DNA from: VRUE01 sp036271315
GTDB lineage: Bacteria > Actinomycetota > Thermoleophilia > Solirubrobacterales > 70-9
Length of the DNA stretch: 64,000 bases
Direction: 5' to 3'
Assembly (NCBI GenBank): GCA_036271315.1
Contig: DATBAV010000044.1
Location: 1 to 64,000 of the forward strand
A program made the translations under genes and the position numbers. A model generated the notes under the pieces. It was not told the DNA's origin and ran no database searches. It worked only from the letters and a program-made list of their open reading frames with translations. How positions within the stretch are numbered: the first letter of the stretch is position 1; every line of letters starts with the position of its first letter. Below are positions 37,165 to 45,866 of the stretch, in pieces.

Positions 37165-37971
37165 ATGAGGGGACACCGCCGCAAGAGTCTCCTCATCCTC
37201 GGCCTGCTTGTCGTGGCGGCGCTTGCCCTGGCCGCCACGGTCGTCTCCGCCCGCCGCGACAACGACACGGTCAAACTCCGCGTCGGCGACCTGTTGATCA
37301 ACGGTCGCGGCGGGTTCCGGCCGGAAACGCTGCCCAAGCACCACGACGCGCCGATCGAGATCTACGGCGGCGGCAAGGTCTCGACGATCTCTGGCGAACT
37401 GCCGCCGATCCTGGAAACACTCACCTTCGAATTCGACAAGCACGGCCACGTCGACACGACCGGTCTCGAAGTCTGCACCGCGGGGAAACTGCAGGCGACC
37501 GACGTGCCCGCCGCCCGCCGCGCCTGCCCTGGGGCGATCGTCGGCAAGGGCTTCGGCACGGCGACCGTCGCCTTCCCCGAACAGAAGCCGTTCCCGGTCT
37601 CCTCACCGATCACCCTCTTCAACGGCCCGAAGGTGCACGGCTTTGACACCTTCCTCGCTCATGCCTACACGACGGTGCCGGTGGCAACCACCTTCATCGT
37701 CCCGGTCGTGATCGAAAAAATCCACAACGGCATCTACGGCTATCGGGTCAAAGCAAAAATCCCCAAGATCGCCGGCGGCTACGGTCACCCCGCTTCGGGC
37801 CACGTAACGGTCGACCGTAAATGGACCTACAAGGGCAAGAAACACAGCTACGTCAACGCCCGCTGTGAAGACGGCCGCCTGCAGGCGAAGGGGGAATTCA
37901 CCTTCAACGACGGCACCTTCCTCAGCGGCACATTCTTCCGGCCCTGCAAAGTGCTGCCCGGCAGCGGCTAG
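37165..37971 (+). CDS. Secreted protein of unknown family, second of a tandem pair
   Basis: 268 residues, beginning with a signal-anchor (SLLILGLLVVAALALAATVVSA). It is clearly a duplicate of the gene 14 bp upstream, aligned over its whole length with conserved Cys pattern (C in EVCTAGK, RRACPG, NARCEDG, FRPCKV). The conserved Lys/Gly/Tyr-rich core (KWTYKGKKHSY) may bind a surface polymer or phosphate. Ends 4 bp into the convergent zinc-finger-like gene. Confidence 0.85.
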   Translation: MRGHRRKSLLILGLLVVAALALAATVVSARRDNDTVKLRVGDLLINGRGGFRPETLPKHHDAPIEIYGGGKVSTISGELPPILETLTFEFDKHGHVDTTGLEVCTAGKLQATDVPAARRACPGAIVGKGFGTATVAFPEQKPFPVSSPITLFNGPKVHGFDTFLAHAYTTVPVATTFIVPVVIEKIHNGIYGYRVKAKIPKIAGGYGHPASGHVTVDRKWTYKGKKHSYVNARCEDGRLQAKGEFTFNDGTFLSGTFFRPCKVLPGSG

Positions 37972-38261
37972 CCGAGCTTCGTCCGCAGGCGTTGCCAGAG
38001 CGAGAGCGGCTGCGGCTGCGTCCGTCGCCACTCTTCCTCGGTCGGCAGGTTTCCCGCCTTGCGTTCGCGCAGGACGCACTTGGTGTGGGCGTGGCGCCGC
38101 TGGCTGCGGTCGTCCTCGGGGGCGATCAGGACGTGCTCGCTGAGCGCCGGCAGGTGCTTGCCGCAGATCGGACAGCGGTAGGTCGCCGGCTTCATGTTCT
38201 GGGCGCGGCGCATCGACCACCAGCGAACCGCTGGGGGTTTGGCCGCTGGCCGGCGGGCCAT
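37968..38261 (-). CDS. Small zinc-finger-like protein
   Basis: 97 residues from ATG 38261 (a later ATG is possible). CPICGKHLPALSEHVLIAPE followed by RRHAHTKC offers C-x2-C plus His/Cys for one zinc site. The rest is basic and Trp/Arg-rich. No family recognised. It lies 4 bp after the MpaB-type gene and may be co-expressed with it. Confidence 0.65.
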   Translation of the reverse strand: MARRPAAKPPAVRWWSMRRAQNMKPATYRCPICGKHLPALSEHVLIAPEDDRSQRRHAHTKCVLRERKAGNLPTEEEWRRTQPQPLSLWQRLRTKLG

Positions 38262-38265
38262 CGGC

Positions 38266-39153
38266 TCAGGCGCCGGCGTGCAACTGCGGGGTGACGGTGC
38301 CGCCGCGCTGGTGCTCGGTCTTGCTGACCACGTCGAAGAAGACGTCGTTGCGGCCACGGCGCATCTTGCGGGGGAAGTAGCGGCGGGCGCGGCGGTGGGT
38401 CGCGGCCATCGCCCGGAAGCTGCGCTCGTGGGCGGCGCTCCAGCGGATGCCGAAGATCTCCCGCACCCGTGGCGGCAAGGTGCCCTTGATGATGTGGTTC
38501 TGGGCGACGATGTTGCCGCGCGCCGCGCGCGGCACTGGCTGCTCGAAGGCGACCAGCGGCGCCATCTCGAGCCCGTGCGCCGTTGCCTGCAGGTCGGGAG
38601 AGGAGAGGCGCTCCCCCCACCAGGCGCTGAACTCGCGGTAGCTGCCGGGGACCTCGCTGGCGGGCAGGCCGAAGAGCTCGCCGAAGCGGACGTAGTCCTG
38701 CCAGAGGTCCTCGCGCTCGCCCTCGCTCAGCGGCCGCACCATCGTCTCGTACATCGCTCTGCCCGAGTCGGCGATCACCGCCAGTGTCCACAGCATCAGC
38801 TCCGGGTCGAAGGCGGAGTAGGCGGCGCCGGCAGGGTGCACCCCGGCCGCCTCTGGCAGGGTGCCCTTGACCCGTTCATGCAGCCGTTGCACCACCGCCA
38901 GCGCTTTGTCGGCTTCCTCGCGGGTGCCGAGCAGGATCGTCTCCTGGATCTTCGCCGTGCGGGCGAGCCGCTGGAAGGGCCGGTTGGCCGAACCCGTGCT
39001 CATCATCGTGCCGGTGTAAGTGAGCGGCTCCAGGGCGCCGATCAGCAGCGCCCGCTGGCCGTAGAGCAGGCCGACCGAGCGCTCGCCGTGGACCATCCGC
39101 GCGATCGAGCGGCCGGGGGGGAAGTAGTGGTCGGTATCTGTGGGGGGCGCCAT
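38266..39153 (-). CDS. Oxygenase MpaB-family protein (DUF2236)
   Basis: 295 residues from ATG 39153; the longer open frame is antisense-like sequence. The DUF2236/MpaB/latex-clearing family holds a heme b and can use O2. Visible family landmarks are the N-terminal RSIARMVHGERSVGLLYGQRALLIGA, a conserved HERVKG helix, FDPELMLWTLAVIADSGRAMYE and a C-terminal RMAATHRRARRYFP-like helix. The substrate is unknown. Confidence 0.85.
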   Translation of the reverse strand: MAPPTDTDHYFPPGRSIARMVHGERSVGLLYGQRALLIGALEPLTYTGTMMSTGSANRPFQRLARTAKIQETILLGTREEADKALAVVQRLHERVKGTLPEAAGVHPAGAAYSAFDPELMLWTLAVIADSGRAMYETMVRPLSEGEREDLWQDYVRFGELFGLPASEVPGSYREFSAWWGERLSSPDLQATAHGLEMAPLVAFEQPVPRAARGNIVAQNHIIKGTLPPRVREIFGIRWSAAHERSFRAMAATHRRARRYFPRKMRRGRNDVFFDVVSKTEHQRGGTVTPQLHAGA

Positions 39154-39167
39154 CTCTGCCGACGATG

Positions 39168-40733
39168 CTAGCTCGGCTCCGGCGCCTCCGAGGAAAGCGC
39201 GGCCACGGCGCGATCGAGCATTCCCGAACGTGTGGGGGTGTGCAGCTCGTGGGCGGCGAAGATCTCGTCGAGGTCCTCGCGCGTCAGGGTCTCGCGCTCG
39301 AGCGCGTTGGCGGCGAGGTTGTCGAGGCATTCGCGGTTGCTTGCCAGCAGGGCGCGGGCGCGCCGGTGCGCTTCGCGGGCGAGGACCATCGCCGCTCTGT
39401 CGACGTCACGGCGGGTCTGATCGGAGACCGCGTAATCGCCGGTCGGCAGCGCGATCGGCGGCGCTCCGTCGGCGTCGATCGAGACGCCCATGCCGAATTC
39501 AGCCGCCATCTGCTTGCAGACGGCGTGCACGCGGGCTAGATCGTCGACGGCTCCGGAGTAGGAGTTGGCGAACACCTCTTCCTCGGCGGCGCGGCCGCCG
39601 AGCAGGGTGACGACCTCGTCGATCAGCTCGTCGCGCGACTTCAGGTAGGTGTCCTCCTCCGGCGAGTGGCCGACGAAGCCGAGCGCCGGGCCGCGCGGGA
39701 CGATGCTGAGGATCTCTGGCGGGTCGAGGCCGAGCAGCCGACGGCAGAGCGCGTGGCCGGCCTCGTGGTAGGCGACGATGCGGCGCTCCTTCTGGTTCAG
39801 TCGCCGCGCCTGCTGGGAGCCGACCGACTGGCGTAGCAGCGCCTCGTCGAGGTCCTCGCGCGCCGTCGCCTTGCGCTCGGCGCGGCCGGCGATGATCGCC
39901 GCCTCGTTGAGCGCGTTGGCGAGTTGTGCGCCGGTCATCCCGGTGGTCTTGCGGGCGACGTCGGTGAGATCGAGGTCATCGGCCAGCGGCTTGCCCTTGG
40001 CGTGGGCGCGCAGGATCGCCTCGCGGCCGTCGCGGTCCGGCGGGGAGACCAGCACCTGGCGGTCGAAGCGGCCCGGGCGCAGCAGCGCCTTGTCGAGCTT
40101 GTCGACGTGGTTGGAGGCGGCGATGACGATCACCGTGCCGGGATCGCGCTCGAATCCGTCGAGCTCGACCAGCAGCTGATTGAGCGCCTGCTCGCGCTCA
40201 CTAGAGCCACCATCGCCGCCTCCACCACTTCGCGCTCCACCGACGGCATCGAGCTCGTCGATGAAGATCACGGCGCGCCCTGACTTGCGCGCCTCCTTGA
40301 ACAGCCGCCGGATGCGGGCGGCACCCCTCCCAACGAACATCTCAACGAAGCTCGAGCCCGAGGCGGCGAAGAAGTCGACCCCGGCCTGCGCGGCAACGGC
40401 GCGCGCCAGCATCGTCTTGCCGGTCCCCGGAGGACCGAAGAGCAGCACCCCGCGCGGTGGCTGAGCCCCCAGCGCGGCGAAGCGCTTGGGGTCGCGCAGC
40501 CACTCGGCGACGTCCATCAGCTCGTCCTTGGCGGCGTCGACGCCCTGCACGTCGTCCCAGAGCACCGGCGCCGTCTTGCTCGCCTTCACCGTCTCCGGCT
40601 TGGTCGTGCCCATCGTCGTCCGCATCAGCCGGAAGAAGACGAAGAGCAGCATCGCCATGAAGACGACGCCGAAGACGGGGTACCAGTCGAAGGCGAATTC
40701 CTGAATCTGGCTTGTGGTTAGTGCGAACGTCAC
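39168..40733 (-). CDS. Short FtsH-like membrane AAA+ metalloprotease
   Basis: 521 residues against about 640-700 for typical FtsH. Only one N-terminal membrane helix (FGVVFMAMLLFVFFRLM) is present; the extracytoplasmic domain and second helix are missing. The AAA module is complete (GPPGTGKT 100-107, FIDELDAVG, pore loop FVEMFVGRGAARIR) and the protease has HEAGH near residue 323. It is probably an FtsH paralog with altered substrate access; a canonical ftsH elsewhere is expected. Confidence 0.92.
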   Translation of the reverse strand: MTFALTTSQIQEFAFDWYPVFGVVFMAMLLFVFFRLMRTTMGTTKPETVKASKTAPVLWDDVQGVDAAKDELMDVAEWLRDPKRFAALGAQPPRGVLLFGPPGTGKTMLARAVAAQAGVDFFAASGSSFVEMFVGRGAARIRRLFKEARKSGRAVIFIDELDAVGGARSGGGGDGGSSEREQALNQLLVELDGFERDPGTVIVIAASNHVDKLDKALLRPGRFDRQVLVSPPDRDGREAILRAHAKGKPLADDLDLTDVARKTTGMTGAQLANALNEAAIIAGRAERKATAREDLDEALLRQSVGSQQARRLNQKERRIVAYHEAGHALCRRLLGLDPPEILSIVPRGPALGFVGHSPEEDTYLKSRDELIDEVVTLLGGRAAEEEVFANSYSGAVDDLARVHAVCKQMAAEFGMGVSIDADGAPPIALPTGDYAVSDQTRRDVDRAAMVLAREAHRRARALLASNRECLDNLAANALERETLTREDLDEIFAAHELHTPTRSGMLDRAVAALSSEAPEPS

Positions 40734-40841
40734 GCGATTGCCTTGTGATCGAAAAAGGAGTGATTCGCAGAACTAACGATGGAGTGTGGGCACAATGCGC
40801 ACGCACTCCAATCGCATATGCGTCCAGGCCGCGCCTGGGAG
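40734..40841. other. FHA-gene 3' / ftsH-like 5' intergenic with several inverted repeats
   Basis: Contains CCAGGC-CGC-GCCTGG (40824-40838), a likely terminator stem for the FHA gene, the palindrome CGCATATGCG (40813-40822), and an imperfect repeat GGAGTGTG...CGCACTCC at about 40779-40808 that could be an operator for the protease gene. Confidence 0.45.
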
Positions 40842-41516
40842 CTAAAGGTCGCGGGGGGCGACGACGCCGCTTTGCAACGCTCGCTCGACCAGGGCGACGC
40901 GCTTGCGGTTCTGCGGCAGGTCCTCGAGACCGAGCTTGTCGAAGAGGGCCCGCATGTGGGTCTTGACCGCGTCGACGCTGAGATGGAGCTCCGCGGCGAT
41001 CGCCTGGTTGGTGGGAGGCGTGGCGAAGGCCGCGCCGTCCTTGAAGGGCCGGCAGAGGGCGAGTAGGACGCGGCGCTGGGCGGGCGAGATCGTCGCCGCG
41101 GCGGGCACCTCGGTGGCGAGCGCGGTCGCTTCCGGGGCGGACTCGCCGGGGCGGCGGAAGAGCACGGTGGTGCGGCCGAAGCGCAGGGTGTCGCCGTCGC
41201 GCAGGTGTTTGCGGCCGTGCACGCGCTCGCTGCCGACAAAGGAGCCGTTGCGGGAGAGGCCGTCGTCGAGCAGCGTGCACTCGCCGGCCACCACCTCGAT
41301 CTGAGCGTGCAGGGCCGAGACCTCCTCGTCCCAGTCGATTTGCAGCCCGGCGGCCTCGCCGCGCCCGACCCAGAGCTCGGCCGTGTCCTCGTCGATGACG
41401 ACGATCCGCTGCTCGCCCTCCCCATCGCGCAGCACGAGGAAGGGCCGCCCGTCCCGTTCGGCCTCGATCTGCGCCTTCAGCTCGGCGGCACTGGTCTGTC
41501 GCGGCTCTCCACTCAC
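40842..41516 (-). CDS. FHA-domain transcription factor with C-terminal LuxR-like winged helix
   Basis: 224 residues from GTG 41516. The FHA phosphothreonine-binding domain is seen as WVGRGEAAGLQIDWDEEVSALHAQI then LDDGLSRNGSFVGSERV, with G-R, S-x-x-H and N-G in place. A DNA-binding helix-turn-helix follows (NQAIAAELHLSVDAVKTHMRALFDKLG). It would link Ser/Thr kinase signalling to transcription. A perfect 9-bp-arm palindrome lies 18 nt before its start and may be its own operator. Confidence 0.88.
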   Translation of the reverse strand: MSGEPRQTSAAELKAQIEAERDGRPFLVLRDGEGEQRIVVIDEDTAELWVGRGEAAGLQIDWDEEVSALHAQIEVVAGECTLLDDGLSRNGSFVGSERVHGRKHLRDGDTLRFGRTTVLFRRPGESAPEATALATEVPAAATISPAQRRVLLALCRPFKDGAAFATPPTNQAIAAELHLSVDAVKTHMRALFDKLGLEDLPQNRKRVALVERALQSGVVAPRDL

Positions 41517-41533
41517 GCGGCTGATCCTACGAG

Positions 41534-41557
41534 CAGGGGTGAGGAGGTTCACCCCTG
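41534..41557. promoter_or_regulatory. 9-bp-arm perfect palindrome upstream of the FHA regulator
   Basis: CAGGGGTGA (41534-41542) and TCACCCCTG (41549-41557) around a 6-nt centre. It sits between the divergent FHA regulator (start 41516) and the secreted protein (41641), so it could control either or both. Confidence 0.5.
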
Positions 41558-41640
41558 GAGGGTCTGGGAGGGGCAGCCCGGCCGGGCGAAGGTGTCTGCA
41601 CAAGGCACTCAGCCACCTAAACAGACTCAAGGAGATTCAA

Positions 41641-42285
41641 ATGGCTCGCAATCGCACCGCCCAGAAGATCGCCCGCCGCGCCGGCATCCTCGCCGCCTTC
41701 GCCTGCCTCGCCCTGGCCGTCGTCCCGGCTGCCGGGATGGCCAAGGCGCCGGTCCGCTTTGGCGCCAAGCTCAACCCGACCGTGCAGCCCTCCAACTCGC
41801 TGCCCGGCCTCACCTGCAACGGGCCGGAAACCCCGCTCGTCGGCTGCACGATGATCCTCAACGAAGCGTACGGCCGCCCCGACGGTGGCGAACTGGCGCC
41901 GCGCAACGGCACGATCAAGAAGATCCGCCTTATCGCCGGCGGGCCCGGCAGCATCCGGCTGCAGATCGAGAAGGTCAACCGGGCGACGCTGTTCGGCACA
42001 AAGGAAGCGAGGGCGGTTTGGTACGGGCCCCAGATCCACTATCAGGGGCAGACCGAAGCCAGCTTCGAAGACGACAGCTACCGGGTCGAGTCCTTCCCGG
42101 TCGACATCCCGATCAAGAAGGGCCAGCAGCTCGGCCTGCGCGGCCAGATCACTTCGATGATCCGCTGCTCCTCGGGTGGCGATAACACCCTGATCTACAC
42201 CCCGCCGCTCTTCCTCGGCGGACCGTTCACCGCCGCCACCAACACCGACGGTTGTTGGCTCTTGATGGAAGCGGTGATCAAGTAA
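41641..42285 (+). CDS. Secreted protein of unknown family
   Basis: 214 residues from ATG 41641 with an AAGGAG ribosome site. It has a signal peptide (RRAGILAAFACLALAVVPAAG), then a domain with Cys at TCNGPE, VGCTMIL, MIRCSS and DGCWLL, suggesting two disulfides. GTIKKIRLIAGGPGSIRLQI and FPVDIPIKKGQQLGLRG look beta-sandwich-like. Divergent from the FHA regulator. Confidence 0.8.
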   Translation: MARNRTAQKIARRAGILAAFACLALAVVPAAGMAKAPVRFGAKLNPTVQPSNSLPGLTCNGPETPLVGCTMILNEAYGRPDGGELAPRNGTIKKIRLIAGGPGSIRLQIEKVNRATLFGTKEARAVWYGPQIHYQGQTEASFEDDSYRVESFPVDIPIKKGQQLGLRGQITSMIRCSSGGDNTLIYTPPLFLGGPFTAATNTDGCWLLMEAVIK

Positions 42286-42336
42286 CGCCGATTTCTCCCT
42301 GGCGCACGAGGCGCGCTCCGGCGGGCCTCGCTGCGT

Positions 42337-43083
42337 TCAGCCCCGCTCGACCTGCGATCCGCCGACGATGGCCTCGGTGCCATCGTCGGCGAACACGACC
42401 CAGGCCTTGTTGCCGCCGTCGTAGTCGGGGGCCCAGAGCTTCATCGTCGCCGGGCGGCCCCAGACGGTCACCTGCTCCTCGCCGGTCTCCTCCTCGCCGC
42501 GCCAGATCCGCACGAAGGGGTTGCCTTCTCGCTCCGCGCCGATCGTCGTCGGCTCGCGGTGGCCGGGGTGGACGACGGTCTCCGGATGCAACTCCATCAG
42601 CCGCATCACCGAGGCCTTCAGGTCCTCGAAGCCGCTCGCGCCGGGCGCCATGGTGCCGCCGACTGTGCCCTTGAAGAGGACGTCGGCGGTGAAGACGTCG
42701 GTACCGTTGACGAGGAAGGCGACGTGGCCGGCCGCGTGGCCGGGGGTCGAGATCGCTTCGATCTCCAGGTCGCCGCTGCTGAGGGTCTCGGCGTCGGCGA
42801 TCGTCTCGGCGACCTCGTCCTCGATTTCGCCCAGGGCCTCGGCGTGGGCCACCATCGGCACGCCGCCGAGCTGCTGCTGCGCAGCGGCCAGACCGGCGAT
42901 GTGATCGCCATGGGGGTGGGTGATCAGGATGTGGGTGATCTCGATCCCGTCCTGCTTGGCGCGCTCGAGCAGTGGCGCGAGGTCGTCGTTGCCGTCGATC
43001 AGCACCCCCTTGCCGCCGGCTTCATCGGCGACGAGGTAGGCGTTGGACAGCCACTGCGGGTTCTCGGTCCTCTCGACGATCAA
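42337..43083 (-). CDS. Metallo-beta-lactamase-fold hydrolase (glyoxalase II-like)
   Basis: 248 residues. The metal site ITHPHGDHIAG matches HxHxDH; further ligands are in STPGHAAGHVAFL, DVFTADVLFKG and VVHPGHREPTT. This is the hydroxyacylglutathione-hydrolase-like layout with a C-terminal extension (VTVWGRPATMKLWAPDYDGG) unusual for glyoxalase II. The substrate is probably a thioester. A 6-bp GC hairpin (42307-42330) follows its stop. Confidence 0.9.
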   Translation of the reverse strand: MIVERTENPQWLSNAYLVADEAGGKGVLIDGNDDLAPLLERAKQDGIEITHILITHPHGDHIAGLAAAQQQLGGVPMVAHAEALGEIEDEVAETIADAETLSSGDLEIEAISTPGHAAGHVAFLVNGTDVFTADVLFKGTVGGTMAPGASGFEDLKASVMRLMELHPETVVHPGHREPTTIGAEREGNPFVRIWRGEEETGEEQVTVWGRPATMKLWAPDYDGGNKAWVVFADDGTEAIVGGSQVERG

Positions 43084-43147
43084 GCGCGTCTCCTTCTGGT
43101 GTGACGGGTGATGCCCCGTCCTGGGCGGTGCCGAAACTCTCCCAGAC

Positions 43148-43906
43148 TCAGCCCGCGACCGGGACCGCGCTGCCCTCGAGCAGGATCGTGGCGACCAGCT
43201 CGGGATCGTCCCAGGTCGGGGTGTGGCCGACAGCGGGCAGGGCGAGGTAGCGAGCGCCAGCCGGCTGGCGCTCGGGCCGCGGCGGGCCGACCAGGCGGTC
43301 GAGCTCGCCCCAGGCGAGGGTCACGGGGATCTCGGGGTAGCCCGCTGGGTCGAAGACGTGGGTGCGCATCGCCCGGTTGGCGCCGTCGTAGCCGCTGGCG
43401 TCGATCCAGCCCAGCACCAGCCTGCGTCCCTCCGCGGCGGGGATGCGCTCCGGGTGGGCGGCAAAGGTGGCGAGCATGCGCTCGCGCAGGCTGCGGTTGT
43501 GCAGGGCCAGGGCGACCAGCGGGCGCAGCCGCCGCGCCCAGAGCTGGGTGTTGACCCGGCGCTCGCCGATCGGTGCGCGCCAGAGGCCGGCGGGGGAGAT
43601 CGCGGTCACCGAGGAGGCCCAACCCGCCCGTCCCATCTCCAGCGCGACCCAGCCGCCGAGCGAGTTGCCGGCGACGTGGGGACGCTCGATCCCCAGCCCG
43701 AGGCAGCGCTCGCGTACCGCCGCGGCCAGGTTGGCGGCACTCGGCTCGACTTGCGCAGCCAGTGGCGGCTCGGTGCCGAAGCCGGGCAGGTCGATCGCCA
43801 GCGGCTCGCGCTCGGCCTCGAGCAGGCCGAGCACCGGCGACCAGATCTCCTTCGAGCCGCCGAGGCCGTGGAGCAGCAGCAGCGGTTCGCGGCGCTCCCA
43901 GCTCAC
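43148..43906 (-). CDS. Alpha/beta hydrolase coupled to CFA synthase
   Basis: 252 residues from GTG 43906, overlapping the CFA-synthase stop as GTGA. LLLLHGLGGSKEIW (oxyanion), the nucleophile elbow HVAGNSLGGWVAL (Ser), Asp in LAWGELDRLVGPP and His in AVGHTPTWDD complete the triad. Position as last gene of a lipid-modification operon suggests an ester or acyl-chain substrate. Confidence 0.88.
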   Translation of the reverse strand: MSWERREPLLLLHGLGGSKEIWSPVLGLLEAEREPLAIDLPGFGTEPPLAAQVEPSAANLAAAVRERCLGLGIERPHVAGNSLGGWVALEMGRAGWASSVTAISPAGLWRAPIGERRVNTQLWARRLRPLVALALHNRSLRERMLATFAAHPERIPAAEGRRLVLGWIDASGYDGANRAMRTHVFDPAGYPEIPVTLAWGELDRLVGPPRPERQPAGARYLALPAVGHTPTWDDPELVATILLEGSAVPVAG

Positions 43907-45090
43907 CGCCACCCCGGCTTCGCCAGCAGCAGCTGCACATCGCCGATCCGGCGCTCGCGGAAACCCGCCTCCGAGGAGCAGAGGTAGAACTCCCAGAGTC
44001 GGCGGAAGCGCTCGTCGTAGCCGCGGGCGCGCAGTCGCTCCCAGGTGTCGAGGAAGCGCCGGCGCCAGCTGGCGAGGGTGGGTGGGTAGTGCGCGGTGAT
44101 GTCGGACATCCATACCTCACGCATGTCGGTGACGCGCGCCAGGCAATCGGCGATCAGCTTGTTCGAGGGCAGGCAGCCGCCGGGGAAGACGTGGGTGTTG
44201 GCGAAGCTGCGGGCGGCCTTCTCGGCCTCATAGAGATCGTCGTCGATCGTGATCGCCTGCAGCAGCATCAGGCCGTCGGGGCTGAGCAGCTCGCTGCAGC
44301 GGCGGAAGTATTCGTCGAAGTGGTGCCAGCCGACCGCCTCGATCATCTCCACCGAGACCAGCCGGTCATAGCGCCCTCGCAGATCGCGGTAGTCCTCCAT
44401 CAAGACCTCGACCCGGTCGCCGAGGCCAGCCTCGCGCACCCGGCGGCTGGCCAGCTCGTGCTGGGCCGGCGAGATCGTCGTCGTCGTCACCCGGCAGCCG
44501 TGCTCGCGGGCGGCGTGGATCGCCAGCCCGCCCCAGCCGCTGCCGATCTCCAGCAGGTGGTTCTCCGGCCCCAGCCGCAGCTCGGCGCAGATCCGCTTCA
44601 GCTTCTCCAGCTGCGCCTGCTCGAGGCTGACGTCGGGGTGGGAGAAGTAGGCGCAGGAGTAGAGCATCCGCTCGTCGAGGAAGGAGGCGAAGAGCTCGTT
44701 GCCGAGGTCGTAGTGGGCGGCGATCTGCTTGCGCGCCCTGCTGCGGGTGTTGTCGGGGACGAGCCCACGGGCCCGGTGGGCCCAACCACGTGGCTTGGCG
44801 ACGGCGGCGCGCACGCCGCCGCTCTTGCGCAGCTCGCGGGCGACGATGCGGATCAGCGTGACCAGGTCGTCGGTCTCCCAGAGGCCGTCGACGTAGGTCT
44901 CGCCGAGGCCGACGCTGCCGTGCAGGGCGCCACGCCAGGCGGCCGGGTCGTGGATCGCGATCGTCGCCCGCAGCTCGGCGTCGGCCGGGCCGAAGCTGCG
45001 TTCGCGGCCGGCCTCGACGACGTCGATACGGCCATCTCGCAGGCGGCGCAACGCCTGCGAGACCGCGGTGCGGGTGAGTTGGTCCCTCAC
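43903..45090 (-). CDS. Cyclopropane-fatty-acyl-phospholipid synthase-family methyltransferase
   Basis: SAM-dependent methylation of unsaturated acyl chains in phospholipid. It is 395 residues from GTG 45090. The N-terminal lipid-binding half (GSVGLGETYVDGLWETDDLV) precedes KQIAAHYDLGNELFASFLD, YSCAYF, LLEIGSGWGGLAIHAA (SAM), SVEMIEAVGWHHFDEYF and the C-terminal HVFPGGCLPS. Overlaps on both sides fix it in one operon with DUF1365 and FAD genes. The product may be cyclopropane, methylated or furan acyl chains. Confidence 0.93.
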   Translation of the reverse strand: MRDQLTRTAVSQALRRLRDGRIDVVEAGRERSFGPADAELRATIAIHDPAAWRGALHGSVGLGETYVDGLWETDDLVTLIRIVARELRKSGGVRAAVAKPRGWAHRARGLVPDNTRSRARKQIAAHYDLGNELFASFLDERMLYSCAYFSHPDVSLEQAQLEKLKRICAELRLGPENHLLEIGSGWGGLAIHAAREHGCRVTTTTISPAQHELASRRVREAGLGDRVEVLMEDYRDLRGRYDRLVSVEMIEAVGWHHFDEYFRRCSELLSPDGLMLLQAITIDDDLYEAEKAARSFANTHVFPGGCLPSNKLIADCLARVTDMREVWMSDITAHYPPTLASWRRRFLDTWERLRARGYDERFRRLWEFYLCSSEAGFRERRIGDVQLLLAKPGWR

Positions 45091-45866
45091 GGCGAGAGGA
45101 ACCCCCTCGGCTTCGTCCCCTCGGGGTGGGGGAAGTACCGTGCCCCCTTCAGCTTCAGGCGCAGTGACTGGGCGTAGATCTTGGCGACCGTTTGCAGCGA
45201 CATCGCCGGGTAGCGGGCCAGCATCCCGGCCAGCCGGGCGCGGCTGAGCTCGTGGCGGCGCAGCGACAGGGTTGCGTCGAAGGCCTTGGCATCGCTGTCC
45301 TCCGGGCGCGACTCGATGTGGACGCCGAGCCGCTCGCCGGGCTCGCTGGCGCGGAAGGCATAGGTCTGGTCCATCCCCATCAGCGGGGAGACGTGAAGGG
45401 TCTTGTCGAGCTCGTCGGTAAGCACGGCCCCACGGCGCGATCCACGCGCCAGGACATAAGGATGACTCTCTCCCCAGGGGATGTTGTTGACGTCGGCCAC
45501 GACCGCCTCTACCCGCTCGCCGCCCTGCTCGAAGCAGTAGTAGAAGCTGACCGGGTTGAAGACGTGGCCGAGGTAGCGCAGGTTGGCGAGCAGCCGGACC
45601 GGACCGGCCGGGCGGCTGCCGGTCTCGGCCGCGACGACGTCGCGGGCGCACTCGGCCAGCGGGCGCTCGGGATCGCCCATGTAATTGGAGCGCTGGAAGT
45701 GCGCCGGCGCGGGCCGGCGGGCGGAGAAGAGCGGGAAGGGGTCGAGTACGCCGGGCAGCTCGTCGAGGTCGAGGTACATGAGGAAGAGCGGATAGCGGAA
45801 GGAGTGCTCGATCGGCTCGAAGCGGCGGTGGCGCACCCAGCCCTCGTAGACGGCGGAGGCGCTCAT
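45087..45866 (-). CDS. DUF1365-family protein
   Basis: 259 residues. It shows typical DUF1365 blocks EGWVRHRRFEPIEHSFRYPLF, LRYLGHVFNPVSFYYCFE and EVNNIPWGE-like VADVNNIPWGESHPYV, then KTLHVSPLMGMDQTY. The biochemical function is unknown, but the family is consistently found between an FAD oxidoreductase and a CFA-type methyltransferase. It is coupled to both neighbours by 4-bp overlaps. Confidence 0.93.
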   Translation of the reverse strand: MSASAVYEGWVRHRRFEPIEHSFRYPLFLMYLDLDELPGVLDPFPLFSARRPAPAHFQRSNYMGDPERPLAECARDVVAAETGSRPAGPVRLLANLRYLGHVFNPVSFYYCFEQGGERVEAVVADVNNIPWGESHPYVLARGSRRGAVLTDELDKTLHVSPLMGMDQTYAFRASEPGERLGVHIESRPEDSDAKAFDATLSLRRHELSRARLAGMLARYPAMSLQTVAKIYAQSLRLKLKGARYFPHPEGTKPRGFLSP

